The notes under the pieces were generated by a model. That model searched no databases and was not told the DNA's origin. It was given only the letters and a program-made list of their open reading frames with translations. A stretch of DNA of 64,000 nucleotides from Alteromonas aestuariivivens (GTDB lineage Bacteria > Pseudomonadota > Gammaproteobacteria > Enterobacterales > Alteromonadaceae): positions 1 through 64,000 of the forward strand of contig NZ_QRHA01000005.1 of the NCBI RefSeq assembly GCF_003367475.1, written 5' to 3'. Positions 1 through 7,501 of the stretch are shown here, one piece after another. How positions within the stretch are numbered: position 1 is the first letter of the stretch; each line of letters begins with the position of its first letter. The translations under genes were made by a program, and so were the position numbers.

Positions 1-56
1 TCCGCCTGCTTAAGAATGGCCAGGATCTGACTGTCCGTGTATCGTGATTTTTTCAT
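1..56 (-). CDS. IS3-family transposase OrfA, N-terminal fragment (runs off the window)
   Basis: The first 18 codons on the minus strand read MKKSRYTDSQILAILKQA, the start typical of OrfA proteins of IS3-family elements (helix-turn-helix transposase subunit that recognises the IS ends). ATG lies at 56-54, preceded by a GGAGA Shine-Dalgarno sequence 6 to 7 bases upstream. The rest of the gene lies beyond position 1, so intactness cannot be judged. Confidence 0.8.
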   Translation of the reverse strand, partial: MKKSRYTDSQILAILKQA

Positions 57-128
57 GCAGAATCTCCTGCGTTCAGGTTACGAGAAAATTCTACTTTTGG
101 CTGCTGTTATTTTTAGGGGGGATTACCA
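1..128 (-). mobile_element. End of an IS3-family insertion sequence
   Basis: Includes the OrfA fragment and about 70 bases of non-coding end. Read on the minus strand, the putative terminal repeat begins at 128 with TGGTAATCCCCCCTAAAA; a TG terminus followed by a C-rich run suits IS3-family ends. The other end is outside the window, so neither the inverted repeat pairing nor the 3 to 4 bp target duplication can be confirmed. The outer boundary is inferred. Confidence 0.55.
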
Positions 129-611
129 CTGGAATAGAAACGACATCACACATTGATTTAAAGACGTTAAAATACACTATATTTAACATAATATACATTA
201 TGCGCAATTAACTATATTGAGTGGATGAGGACCTGTGGCTCTGCTCCTTCGGCTCGTATATGCAACACGCCTGCGCTCCCGTCGGTGCTCGACGCTGTTG
301 CCACTCACTGTTCAGGCGCACACGTGCTCACCGCCTGTGCGTCAGCGCTGCTTGATGGTTTGGTTTATAAAATGCAGAACGCGATCGACCTGATGCTCTT
401 AGACTCTCTAACGTCGTTGGCTTGAAATGATTTATGTCCCTATTCAGGTATAACAGTACTGGAACTCAATTAGGAACGCAGAAATAGGAAAAAGTAGTGC
501 TACCAGAAACTAGAATTTAAACCTCATTTCCGTTATTAATAGCTGGCGTTAAAATGCGCTTATTGTTAGGCAAGATGCGCATAACTACATGAATAATAAT
601 AAGGAACTCAC
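129..611. other. Gene-free stretch beside the IS, with a GC-rich block at about 225-420
   Basis: No convincing gene is visible. Positions 129-224 and 425-600 are strongly AT-rich, while 225-420 is markedly richer in G and C. A 66-codon open frame at 225-425 has no recognisable product and no good ribosome site. The block may be a remnant of imported DNA left near the IS. The 3' part should hold the promoter of the aminotransferase gene at 612, but I cannot assign -35 and -10 boxes with confidence. Confidence 0.4.
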
Positions 612-1769
612 ATGCAAGAGCCGTTTAATCCACGCCGCCGCTTTCTGAAGACCATAACGTCGGGTCTCGTCGCTGCAGGCACTGCCAGCTTTGCTTCGCC
701 ACTGTTTGCGTCAGAAAGTACATTGTTACCATTTCGGCGCGGTGCCACACTGTTACCACTTCATTTCAATGAAAATTCTCTTGGGATGTCTCCCAAAGCA
801 TTAGCCGCAGGCCAGGAAGCGGTTCGGATTATGGGCAACCGTTATGCCGACGATTACTGTGATACCTTGCGTGAAATGCTGGCGAAACAGCATGGGGTGA
901 GTAAAAGTCAGATTGTATTGGGTAATGGCTCCACTGAAGTTATCAACGCGGTAGTTCGCTGGCTGGGTAAATCTAACGCAGTATTACTCGAACCCTCACC
1001 AACTTACAGCCAGGTTAGTGAACAATTCACCCTTGCAGGGCTTGATATCATCCAGGTTCCAACAGACGCAAAATTTGTAACGGATATCGCCGCAATGCGG
1101 GATCGTGCTGCGCAGATAGATGGCCCGTTATTGATCAATCTGTGTAACCCAAATAACCCGACCGGAACAATTACACCTTACGAAATACTGCAGGAGTGGG
1201 TTTCGTCTTCTCCGTCAGAGCATGTGTTTCTGATTGACGAAGCCTACTACGATTACGCAGCGGCGGATCCGGCCTATGAGACAGCGCTGAAACTCATAAA
1301 ACAGCAGCGCGACAATGTCATTGTTACGCGCACCTTTTCGAAAATATTCGGCATGGCCGGACTTCGTATGGGCTATGGTATTGCCACTGAGAAAACCGCG
1401 AAAGTTGTGGATGCACACGGTGCTGGATTTAACCTGAATGCTGCAGGTTTGGCTGCTGCGATTGCCGGGCTTAAAGATGAATCTTTTTACCAGCACAGCC
1501 TGAAATCCAACTACCAGGCTAAGCAAATACTGCTGGAAACCCTGGACCAGCTTGGGCTTGAATACATTCCCAGTCACACCAATTTCGTACTGCATCGAAT
1601 TAACGGCCCAGTTGACATTTATCAACAGCGGATGAAGGAAAATGGCATTCTTGTCGGGCGTAAAATGACACAGCAGGACGGCTGGAACCGTGTGTCAATT
1701 GGCGTGCCTGAGCAAATGGAAGCATTTTGCAAAACACTGAAAGCATTCAGGGAAAAAAGTTGGGTGTAG
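612..1769 (+). CDS. Tat-exported HisC-like PLP-dependent aminotransferase
   Basis: A 385-residue class I/II (fold type I) aminotransferase resembling histidinol-phosphate aminotransferase. Visible motifs are GNGSTE (104-109, cofactor phosphate region), NPNNPTG (179-185), DEAYYDY (209-215) and the PLP lysine K244 in TFSKIFG, followed by GLRMGYG. The N-terminus is a twin-arginine signal: RRRFLK at 8-13, then a hydrophobic stretch and an ASA/FAS-type cleavage region near 33. A folded PLP enzyme is therefore probably exported to the periplasm by Tat. No his genes are nearby, so a role in histidine synthesis is unlikely and the substrate is unknown. The start is supported by AAGGA about 6 bases upstream. 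It appears to be a single-gene unit, closed by the terminator at 1797-1847. Confidence 0.85.
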   Translation: MQEPFNPRRRFLKTITSGLVAAGTASFASPLFASESTLLPFRRGATLLPLHFNENSLGMSPKALAAGQEAVRIMGNRYADDYCDTLREMLAKQHGVSKSQIVLGNGSTEVINAVVRWLGKSNAVLLEPSPTYSQVSEQFTLAGLDIIQVPTDAKFVTDIAAMRDRAAQIDGPLLINLCNPNNPTGTITPYEILQEWVSSSPSEHVFLIDEAYYDYAAADPAYETALKLIKQQRDNVIVTRTFSKIFGMAGLRMGYGIATEKTAKVVDAHGAGFNLNAAGLAAAIAGLKDESFYQHSLKSNYQAKQILLETLDQLGLEYIPSHTNFVLHRINGPVDIYQQRMKENGILVGRKMTQQDGWNRVSIGVPEQMEAFCKTLKAFREKSWV

Positions 1770-1796
1770 GTTAAATCTACTCGTTTTTATTGCTGG

Positions 1797-1847
1797 CCTA
1801 TTGCCTGTTGATGGGTTCCATATACCCAAGGCACTAGGCTTTTTTTA
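1797..1847 (+). terminator. Intrinsic terminator of the aminotransferase gene
   Basis: GCCTATTGCC (1797-1806) pairs with GGCACTAGGC (1831-1840) with one mismatch. An inner GGGT/ACCC pair (1814-1817 with 1825-1828) closes the loop, and a run of seven T follows at 1841-1847. Confidence 0.75.
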
Positions 1848-2012
1848 CAATGCCATTTCCAAACCAGTGTCTGTTTACCTGCGCTCGAAAACTTCTTTCG
1901 AATTCCTATCCCGATAGCCTGTGCAATCCTGAAAATTAGCCTTACGGTTCCCGCTTGTTTCCATTCTGAGCTAGACTTCACAATTAACTGTTGGGAACAC
2001 TGAGGTATTCTC

Positions 2013-2900
2013 ATGCGCTGGCGTCAAGGTAGAAGAAGCAGTAATGTGGAAGATCGCCGTGGCGATCCTGGTATGAGCGGTGGCTCAGGTATGCATTTGG
2101 GCAGCATTGTTGGGTTACTGCCTTTGTTGCTTAAAAGTAAGATAGGCTGGTTGATCATTGCCGGATTTATCGCATTTCAGTTTTTGGGTGGCGGCTATTC
2201 CCTTCAGCCATCGATACCCCAAAGCTCTCTTGAAAACCAGCCCGGGCAAAGCCCTGCCCAATCCAGTCGTCCGGATGATGAAATTGCCGATTTTGTTTCT
2301 GTGGTACTGGGTAGTACCGAAGATGTTTGGGGCGCACTGTTTCGCCAGCAAGGCAGTCAGTACCGGCCCCCTACCCTTGTTCTTTACAGCAACATGATTC
2401 AGTCAGCCTGCGGTTTCAACTCCTCCGCGGTTGGCCCTTTCTATTGTCCGGGTGATCAAAAGGTATACCTTGATTTGAGTTTTCTAAGCGAACTTAAGCG
2501 CCTAGGGGCTCCGGGTGATTTTGCCTTTGCCTATGTAATTGCCCATGAGGTAGGTCATCATGTCCAACGGGTAACCGGAATAGAAGGCCAGGTTCAGGCC
2601 CAACGCCAGCGCGCGGATCAAGTTACCGCAAACCGGCTTTCGGTCAGGCTGGAACTGCAGGCCGACTGCTACGCCGGAGTCTGGGCGCATTACGCGCACA
2701 CCGAACAGGGCATGCTTGAATCGGGTGATCTTGAGGAAGGCATTGGCGCAGCGTCTGCGGTTGGTGACGACAGGCTAATGAAAAAAGCCGGAAGGTCCGT
2801 CAGCCCGGACAGCTTTACTCATGGGAGTGCCGCACAGCGGGTACAGTGGTTCCGCCAGGGGTTTGAAAGTGGTGATGTACAGCAGTGCAACACCTTTTAG
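2013..2900 (+). CDS. ypfJ: YpfJ-family neutral zinc metallopeptidase, membrane-anchored
   Basis: A 295-residue protein of the YpfJ/PF04228 family. A basic N-terminus (MRWRQGRRSSNVEDRRGD) is followed by one membrane segment (about 33-58), a Pro/Ser/Gln-rich linker and a globular domain. Zinc-binding HEVGHH is at 178-183, with downstream glutamates in the LQADCYAGVWAH region probably supplying the third ligand. The domain probably faces the periplasm. Family substrates are not well established. ATG at 2013 has GAGG about 7 bases upstream. It converges on the alpha-E gene at 2920, and its stop codon lies inside a long perfect hairpin. Confidence 0.85.
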   Translation: MRWRQGRRSSNVEDRRGDPGMSGGSGMHLGSIVGLLPLLLKSKIGWLIIAGFIAFQFLGGGYSLQPSIPQSSLENQPGQSPAQSSRPDDEIADFVSVVLGSTEDVWGALFRQQGSQYRPPTLVLYSNMIQSACGFNSSAVGPFYCPGDQKVYLDLSFLSELKRLGAPGDFAFAYVIAHEVGHHVQRVTGIEGQVQAQRQRADQVTANRLSVRLELQADCYAGVWAHYAHTEQGMLESGDLEEGIGAASAVGDDRLMKKAGRSVSPDSFTHGSAAQRVQWFRQGFESGDVQQCNTF

Positions 2901-2913
2901 GGAGTGTTGCACT
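2884..2913. terminator. Perfect 10-bp hairpin over the ypfJ stop codon, possible bidirectional terminator
   Basis: AGTGCAACAC (2884-2893) is the exact reverse complement of GTGTTGCACT (2904-2913), with a 10-base loop containing the ypfJ stop. It sits between two convergent genes, as a shared terminator would, but neither side has a clear T run. Activity is therefore uncertain. Confidence 0.45.
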
Positions 2914-2919
2914 CTAAAC

Positions 2920-3840
2920 TCAGAAATAAGCCTCATCGATGGCGTTATGGATGTTCATCAACCCTGCCTGAATATCGTCTATCACCTCGTGAAGCCGGGC
3001 CTGCTTGAGTGAACGGGTATCGAGTTCTTCAAGTTGGCTGGCGACGCTCTGGATCTCGTTGCACACGGTTTCCCGGTTAGGCAGTTCCGCCATGCATTTG
3101 TTCAGTTGCATGACTGAGTGCATCAGTGAGCGGGGAAATACGGCGCGCTTCATCAAAAACTCCAGAATGTCGGCCCGGTTTACCCGAAGCCGCATTTCCT
3201 GCCGATACATCTGATACGCTGTTAACGACTTGAGCACGCCCATCCATTGAATGTTTTCAAATGCGGAATGCTCCGCAGACATGTCAGGCAGCAGTGAAGC
3301 CGATCGCACATCAATGATCCGGGTTGTCATGTCAGCCCGCTCAAGGTGCCTTCCAAGGCGTAAAAACGCGTAGCCATCGTCCCGGTTCATGGTACCGCCA
3401 AACAGCCCAGTGATTGACTGGTTGCCGGTAATGATGCGATTCAGACACTCAAACCGGTGGCGGCGGGTAAGCACACTTTGCCCGTCCTCCTTGAGTGTAA
3501 GGTGAAGATTGTTGATTTGCTCCCAGGACTCCGACGGAATAATGTCACGTATGATGCGGGCGTTTTCACGGGCATAAGCCAGTGAGTTGATGATCGAACC
3601 CGGGGTTTGGCTGTCGGTGACCATAAACTTGATCACGCTGCGCTCGTCAGCCTGGCTGTAGCGTTCGTAAAAGTTATCCCGGAAGGACAACATATCAATA
3701 ATCGGCTCCCAGCCCAGGGTCACGTTTTTGGGCAAATCGAGCAATAAGTGGGTGTTGACCTGGATAAGCCGAGCCGTATTTTCTGCGCGTTCCAGATAAC
3801 GTGCCATCCAATAGATGTGATTGGCAACTCTCGATAACAT
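2920..3840 (-). CDS. Alpha-E domain protein (DUF403, COG2307)
   Basis: A 306-residue, mainly helical protein beginning MLSRVANHIYWMARYLERAE, the characteristic start of the alpha-E (PF04168) family. A longer frame exists, but ATG at 3840 is chosen because GGAGG lies just upstream and the start falls 1 base after the stop of the ATP-grasp gene. Alpha-E proteins are genomic partners of circularly permuted ATP-grasp enzymes and are thought to assist a peptide-synthesis or ligation reaction; biochemistry of the family is sparse. It is the second gene of a two-gene operon facing away from Anbu. Confidence 0.85.
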   Translation of the reverse strand: MLSRVANHIYWMARYLERAENTARLIQVNTHLLLDLPKNVTLGWEPIIDMLSFRDNFYERYSQADERSVIKFMVTDSQTPGSIINSLAYARENARIIRDIIPSESWEQINNLHLTLKEDGQSVLTRRHRFECLNRIITGNQSITGLFGGTMNRDDGYAFLRLGRHLERADMTTRIIDVRSASLLPDMSAEHSAFENIQWMGVLKSLTAYQMYRQEMRLRVNRADILEFLMKRAVFPRSLMHSVMQLNKCMAELPNRETVCNEIQSVASQLEELDTRSLKQARLHEVIDDIQAGLMNIHNAIDEAYF

Positions 3841-3841
3841 T

Positions 3842-5296
3842 TTATTCCGCCTCCATGTCAACAATCCAGGTATCTTTACTGCCACCGCCCTGGGAAGAAT
3901 TTACCACCGTTGACCCCTTGCGCATGGCAACCCGGGTCAAACCGCCAGTGGTAACCTGTATGTCACTGCCGGACAGAATAAACGGGCGCAAATCCAGATG
4001 TCTGGCTTCAGCCTTGTTTTCAATCAATGTGGGCGCGGTGGACAACAGCAACATGGGCTGAGCCACATAATTACGGGGGTCTCGCCTGATCAGGCGCACA
4101 AATTTTTCCCGCTCAGCCTTGGTAGCATGTGGCCCTATCAACATGCCATAACCGCCGGACTCGTTGGCAGGTTTTACTACCATTTTGTCTATATTTTCAA
4201 TCACGTAGTCCCGCTCGTCCTTGTTAATGCATTTGTAGGTTGGAACATTGGGCAACAAGGGTTCTTCGTTAAGGTAATATCGAATGATGTCGGGAACATA
4301 GGCGTATACCACCTTGTCATCGGCAACACCGGCACCTGGTGCGTTTACCAGCGCAACGTTTCCTGCTTTCCAGGCGCGCATTAAGCCAGGAACACCCAGC
4401 ATTGAATCTTTACGAAACGCTTCCGGATCCAGAAAGGCATCATCAATACGGCGATAAATCACATCAACCCTTGCCAACCCTTCAACGGTGCGCATGTACA
4501 CAATGTCGTCATCTTTCACCACCAAATCGGAGCCCACAACCAGTTCTGCGCCCATTTGCTGGGCCAGGTAGGCATGTTCAAAATACGCCGAATTGTAGAT
4601 ACCCGGTGTCATCACCACGATTTCAGGTTGCTCAATCTCACGGGGAGACATTTGCGATAGCAAGTCATAAAGCTGCGAAGGATAGTCGTCAACCGGCAGG
4701 ATGTTGTATTTCTCGAACAAATCAGGAAATACCCGCTTCATGACATGGCGATTTTCCAGCATGTAGGAAACACCGGAAGGCACCCGCAGATTATCCTCAA
4801 GAACGTAAACGGTGCCGGTATCGTCCCTCACCAGATCCGAACCACAGATGTGGGCCCACACCCCATGTTTGGGCTTCACCCCTATGCATTCAGGCAAAAA
4901 GTTTTTTGATTCAATCAGAAGGCTTTCCGGCACGATGCCGTCCTTGATGATTTTCTGTTCGTTGTATAAATCATCAATAAACCTGTTGAGCGCAGTCACC
5001 CGCTGTTTCAGGCCCTGTTCTATGGTAAGCCATTCTTTTTTATCGATAACCCTGGGAATGATATCAAACGGCCAGGCCCTGTCGATTGAGCCTTCTTCTT
5101 CCGTATATACCGTGAAGGTGATCCCCATCACATGAATGGCGGTGTTCGCAGCGGTTTTGTATTCTTCGAGATCTTTATCCGACAAATTCCTCAGGTAGGA
5201 GCACAATTGAGCCGCAGCGGGACGAGGTTTGTTTTTTGCCTGAATGAGTTCGTCATAGAATGGACCGGTGCGGTAGTTGCCCCATCGTATGGCCAT
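3842..5296 (-). CDS. Circularly permuted ATP-grasp type 2 protein (DUF404/DUF407, COG2308)
   Basis: A 484-residue protein of the circularly permuted ATP-grasp family (PF04174/PF14403). Family features seen are the WPFDIIPRVI segment near 75, GSDLVRDDTGTVYVLEDNLRVPSGVSYM around 155-185, and the KPANESGGYGMLIGP nucleotide-binding-like segment around 375-390. ATP-grasp enzymes join a carboxylate to an amine through an acyl phosphate, so a peptide ligase role is likely, but the substrate is unknown. It is first in an operon with the alpha-E gene and divergent from Anbu across about 170 bp, the classical Anbu neighbourhood. Confidence 0.85.
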   Translation of the reverse strand: MAIRWGNYRTGPFYDELIQAKNKPRPAAAQLCSYLRNLSDKDLEEYKTAANTAIHVMGITFTVYTEEEGSIDRAWPFDIIPRVIDKKEWLTIEQGLKQRVTALNRFIDDLYNEQKIIKDGIVPESLLIESKNFLPECIGVKPKHGVWAHICGSDLVRDDTGTVYVLEDNLRVPSGVSYMLENRHVMKRVFPDLFEKYNILPVDDYPSQLYDLLSQMSPREIEQPEIVVMTPGIYNSAYFEHAYLAQQMGAELVVGSDLVVKDDDIVYMRTVEGLARVDVIYRRIDDAFLDPEAFRKDSMLGVPGLMRAWKAGNVALVNAPGAGVADDKVVYAYVPDIIRYYLNEEPLLPNVPTYKCINKDERDYVIENIDKMVVKPANESGGYGMLIGPHATKAEREKFVRLIRRDPRNYVAQPMLLLSTAPTLIENKAEARHLDLRPFILSGSDIQVTTGGLTRVAMRKGSTVVNSSQGGGSKDTWIVDMEAE

Positions 5297-5464
5297 CGTG
5301 TCAATCCCTCAACTTTACTGAAATGAATTAAAAATTTATCTAAACGTGTTTGGTACAAAAAAGCAACGCTAATCGTTTATTTTTTGGCAAGCTTTTCAAT
5401 ACGTTTGTTTATATACTCTGCCAAAATTACTAACCCAACGCAGTTTGTGAGTTAAGGAGAAATT

Positions 5465-6202
5465 GTGACTTATTGTCTGGCCATAAAAGTCAACAAAGGT
5501 TTGGTGTTTGCCTCTGATTCCCGGACCAATGCCGGCGTCGATTACATTGCCACTTACAGCAAAATGCGCCGTTACGCCTGGCCGGGAGAACGGGCTTGCG
5601 TGTTGCTTACTTCGGGTAGCCTGGCGACCTCCCAGGCTGTAATGAATGCCATCAATCGCGATCTGGAGCACCCCAAGCCGGAATTTAGCCTGCGCAGTGG
5701 CAAGCATTTGCATGAGGTCGCGCAGTACATAGGCCGCCTTAGCCAGGCTGAACAGCAACGGCACGCAAAAGCGATGGAAAAAAGTGGTAACAGCGCGGAA
5801 TCCAGTTTTATCTTTGGTGGCCAGATTGAGGGCCAGGAACCCGAAATTTACATGATTTACCCTCAGGGAAACTTTATTGCCGCATCCCCGGAAACGCCCT
5901 ATTTACAGATTGGGGAAAACAAATACGGAAAACCTATTCTTGACCGGATTATCTCACCGCAGACCTGTGTGGAAGACGCCGCCCGCTGTGCTATTGTTTC
6001 CCTCGATTCCACTATCCGCAGCAACATTTCCGTGGCCGCCCCCATTGAGCTGGCCATTCACACTACCAACAAGATTGAAGAGCCTTATCATCAGTCTTTC
6101 AATAACAACAGCAAATTCTACAAGTCGCTCCAGAAGCAATGGAACGAAGGGCTGAAACGGGCATTCAACCGGCTTCCGCGGTTTGACTGGGAAAAAACCT
6201 AG
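5465..6202 (+). CDS. Anbu (ancestral beta subunit) proteasome-like peptidase
   Basis: A 245-residue Ntn-hydrolase of the Anbu family (COG3484). GTG at 5465 is the start: it has AAGGAG about 6 bases upstream and places the candidate nucleophile threonine at residue 2 (MTYCLAIKV), exposed after removal of Met alone. D18 (SDSRTN) and K33 (YSKM) match the proteasomal Thr/Asp/Lys set. Anbu forms open helical or ring-like assemblies in the cytoplasm of other bacteria, and its substrate is unknown. The usual partners alpha-E and ATP-grasp are divergent next door. The transglutaminase-like gene common in Anbu operons is not in this window. Its stop lies 3 bases from the convergent Peptidase_Mx gene. 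Confidence 0.88.
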   Translation: MTYCLAIKVNKGLVFASDSRTNAGVDYIATYSKMRRYAWPGERACVLLTSGSLATSQAVMNAINRDLEHPKPEFSLRSGKHLHEVAQYIGRLSQAEQQRHAKAMEKSGNSAESSFIFGGQIEGQEPEIYMIYPQGNFIAASPETPYLQIGENKYGKPILDRIISPQTCVEDAARCAIVSLDSTIRSNISVAAPIELAIHTTNKIEEPYHQSFNNNSKFYKSLQKQWNEGLKRAFNRLPRFDWEKT

Positions 6203-6205
6203 AAC

Positions 6206-7291
6206 TTAACCATTGCGGTAAGCGCAATAACCGTGAACCAGGTTATGGATGAACTGCAGTTTATGCTGAGCTTTGAGAGGTATCACGAAGGGGTATGCGT
6301 CATCCAGACCCATACTCCTGTTCAGCGCATTTAACACCGTCGTCAGCCGGCACCAATCCTCGTAAATTGCAGTAAAATCCTCGCACAGGCTGCTTTCGTT
6401 TACACGGCTGAGCGGGTTCTGAAGGGTGCTTTGCATCGCACTGACTTCGTATTCCGTTGCGGTTTCCAGTGTATCTACAATATGCAGGTAGTGGGCCCAG
6501 GTCTCTGCCCAGTCTTCCCACGGGTGCATGCTTGCGTAGGCACTGATGTAACTGTCCTGCCACTCGGGAGCTGGCCCATTGTCATAGTAGTAAATGAGTG
6601 CGTTGCCATAATCCTGGCGTTCGTCCCCAAACAGACTGCGGAACTCATTCAGGCAGGCACTGTTTTTAATCAGTTTGTCCCAGTAGTAATGGCCGGATTC
6701 GTGTCTGAGATGACCTATCAGGGTACGATAGCGTTCATTCATTTTTTCACGCATCTGCAAACGGGAAGCGTCTTCTGCCTCATTGAGATTCAGCGTGATC
6801 ATGCCGTTACTGTGACCGGTCATTATCGTATGTTTAACCGTTAATTCCTGCCCGTACTCATCCTCACTGACGTCTTCAAGAAACTGGAACCTGAGTGGCG
6901 GTTCCTTATCTTCAGGGTTATCCCAAACCGGCAAACCCAATTTGCTTAAGGTATAAAGCAGATGACGTTTGGCCCGCTCCATTCTATACCATAATTGTGG
7001 ATTATTCGGCTTGGACAAATCGGGAATGGTGTCGGTTAGCCGACAGGACTCACACAAGGCATGGTCCTCTTCTGCCGGTACCAGCCAGTTACAAACCTGG
7101 TTCTTGCTGTAATTGGTGCAGGGGCGGTAAAGCTTGTGATCAATGCAGGCCCGCCACAAATCTGGCTCCACAATGTCGCAAGCGGTAATTTCCAGCAAAC
7201 CACCGATAAACCCCACTGGCCTGGAACAGGACAAACACATGGAATTGGCGAAATACAGCGTATTACCACATTCGCAGTGGAAATTTTTCAC
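6206..7291 (-). CDS. Putative zinc-binding metallopeptidase (Peptidase_Mx, COG4307)
   Basis: A 361-residue protein with an N-terminal zinc-ribbon-like segment (C6, C8, C19, C22) and more paired cysteines (58-83), then a domain with HESGH at 197-201 inside LRHESGHYYWDKL. This matches the PF15887/PF10005 arrangement. No signal peptide or membrane segment is seen, so it is cytoplasmic. Start is GTG at 7291 with GGGAAC upstream. From memory, COG4307 genes recur near Anbu or alpha-E genes, so it may belong to the same pathway; that link is inference. Catalysis has not been shown for the family as far as I know. Confidence 0.8.
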   Translation of the reverse strand: MKNFHCECGNTLYFANSMCLSCSRPVGFIGGLLEITACDIVEPDLWRACIDHKLYRPCTNYSKNQVCNWLVPAEEDHALCESCRLTDTIPDLSKPNNPQLWYRMERAKRHLLYTLSKLGLPVWDNPEDKEPPLRFQFLEDVSEDEYGQELTVKHTIMTGHSNGMITLNLNEAEDASRLQMREKMNERYRTLIGHLRHESGHYYWDKLIKNSACLNEFRSLFGDERQDYGNALIYYYDNGPAPEWQDSYISAYASMHPWEDWAETWAHYLHIVDTLETATEYEVSAMQSTLQNPLSRVNESSLCEDFTAIYEDWCRLTTVLNALNRSMGLDDAYPFVIPLKAQHKLQFIHNLVHGYCAYRNG

Positions 7292-7455
7292 CGGAGTTCC
7301 CTCTTAAATTTCTGGAATAATGTTTTAAGTATAAGCGGAATTGACACCGGCCTACCAAGTAAATGTGATTTTCATGTTCCGGCAGACGTTATTAAGGGCC
7401 CGGAGGACTGCTCGCGCACAGACTCAATACTTACTATATTTCAGAAGCTTAATAG

Positions 7456-7467
7456 GTTACGCGTAAC
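7456..7467. promoter_or_regulatory. 12-bp perfect palindrome between the photolyase and metallopeptidase genes
   Basis: GTTACGCGTAAC is a perfect palindrome, and GTTACGC recurs at 7485-7491. It lies in the 210-bp gap upstream of the minus-strand Peptidase_Mx gene, where an operator could sit. The binding protein is unknown. Confidence 0.3.
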
Positions 7468-7501
7468 AGGATTTAATGCTTTAGGGTTACGCACTATGGT
7501 G

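Noticed and set aside
541-595. Short GTTAGGC and GCATAAC elements with a TGCGC/GCGCA repeat, resembling part of an integron attC site.
   Set aside because: No matching core site with the right spacing or imperfect palindrome was found, and there is no integrase or cassette gene in the window.
6431-6844. Plus-strand frame inside the Peptidase_Mx gene.
   Set aside because: Shadow of the minus-strand gene with intact zinc motif; no independent evidence.
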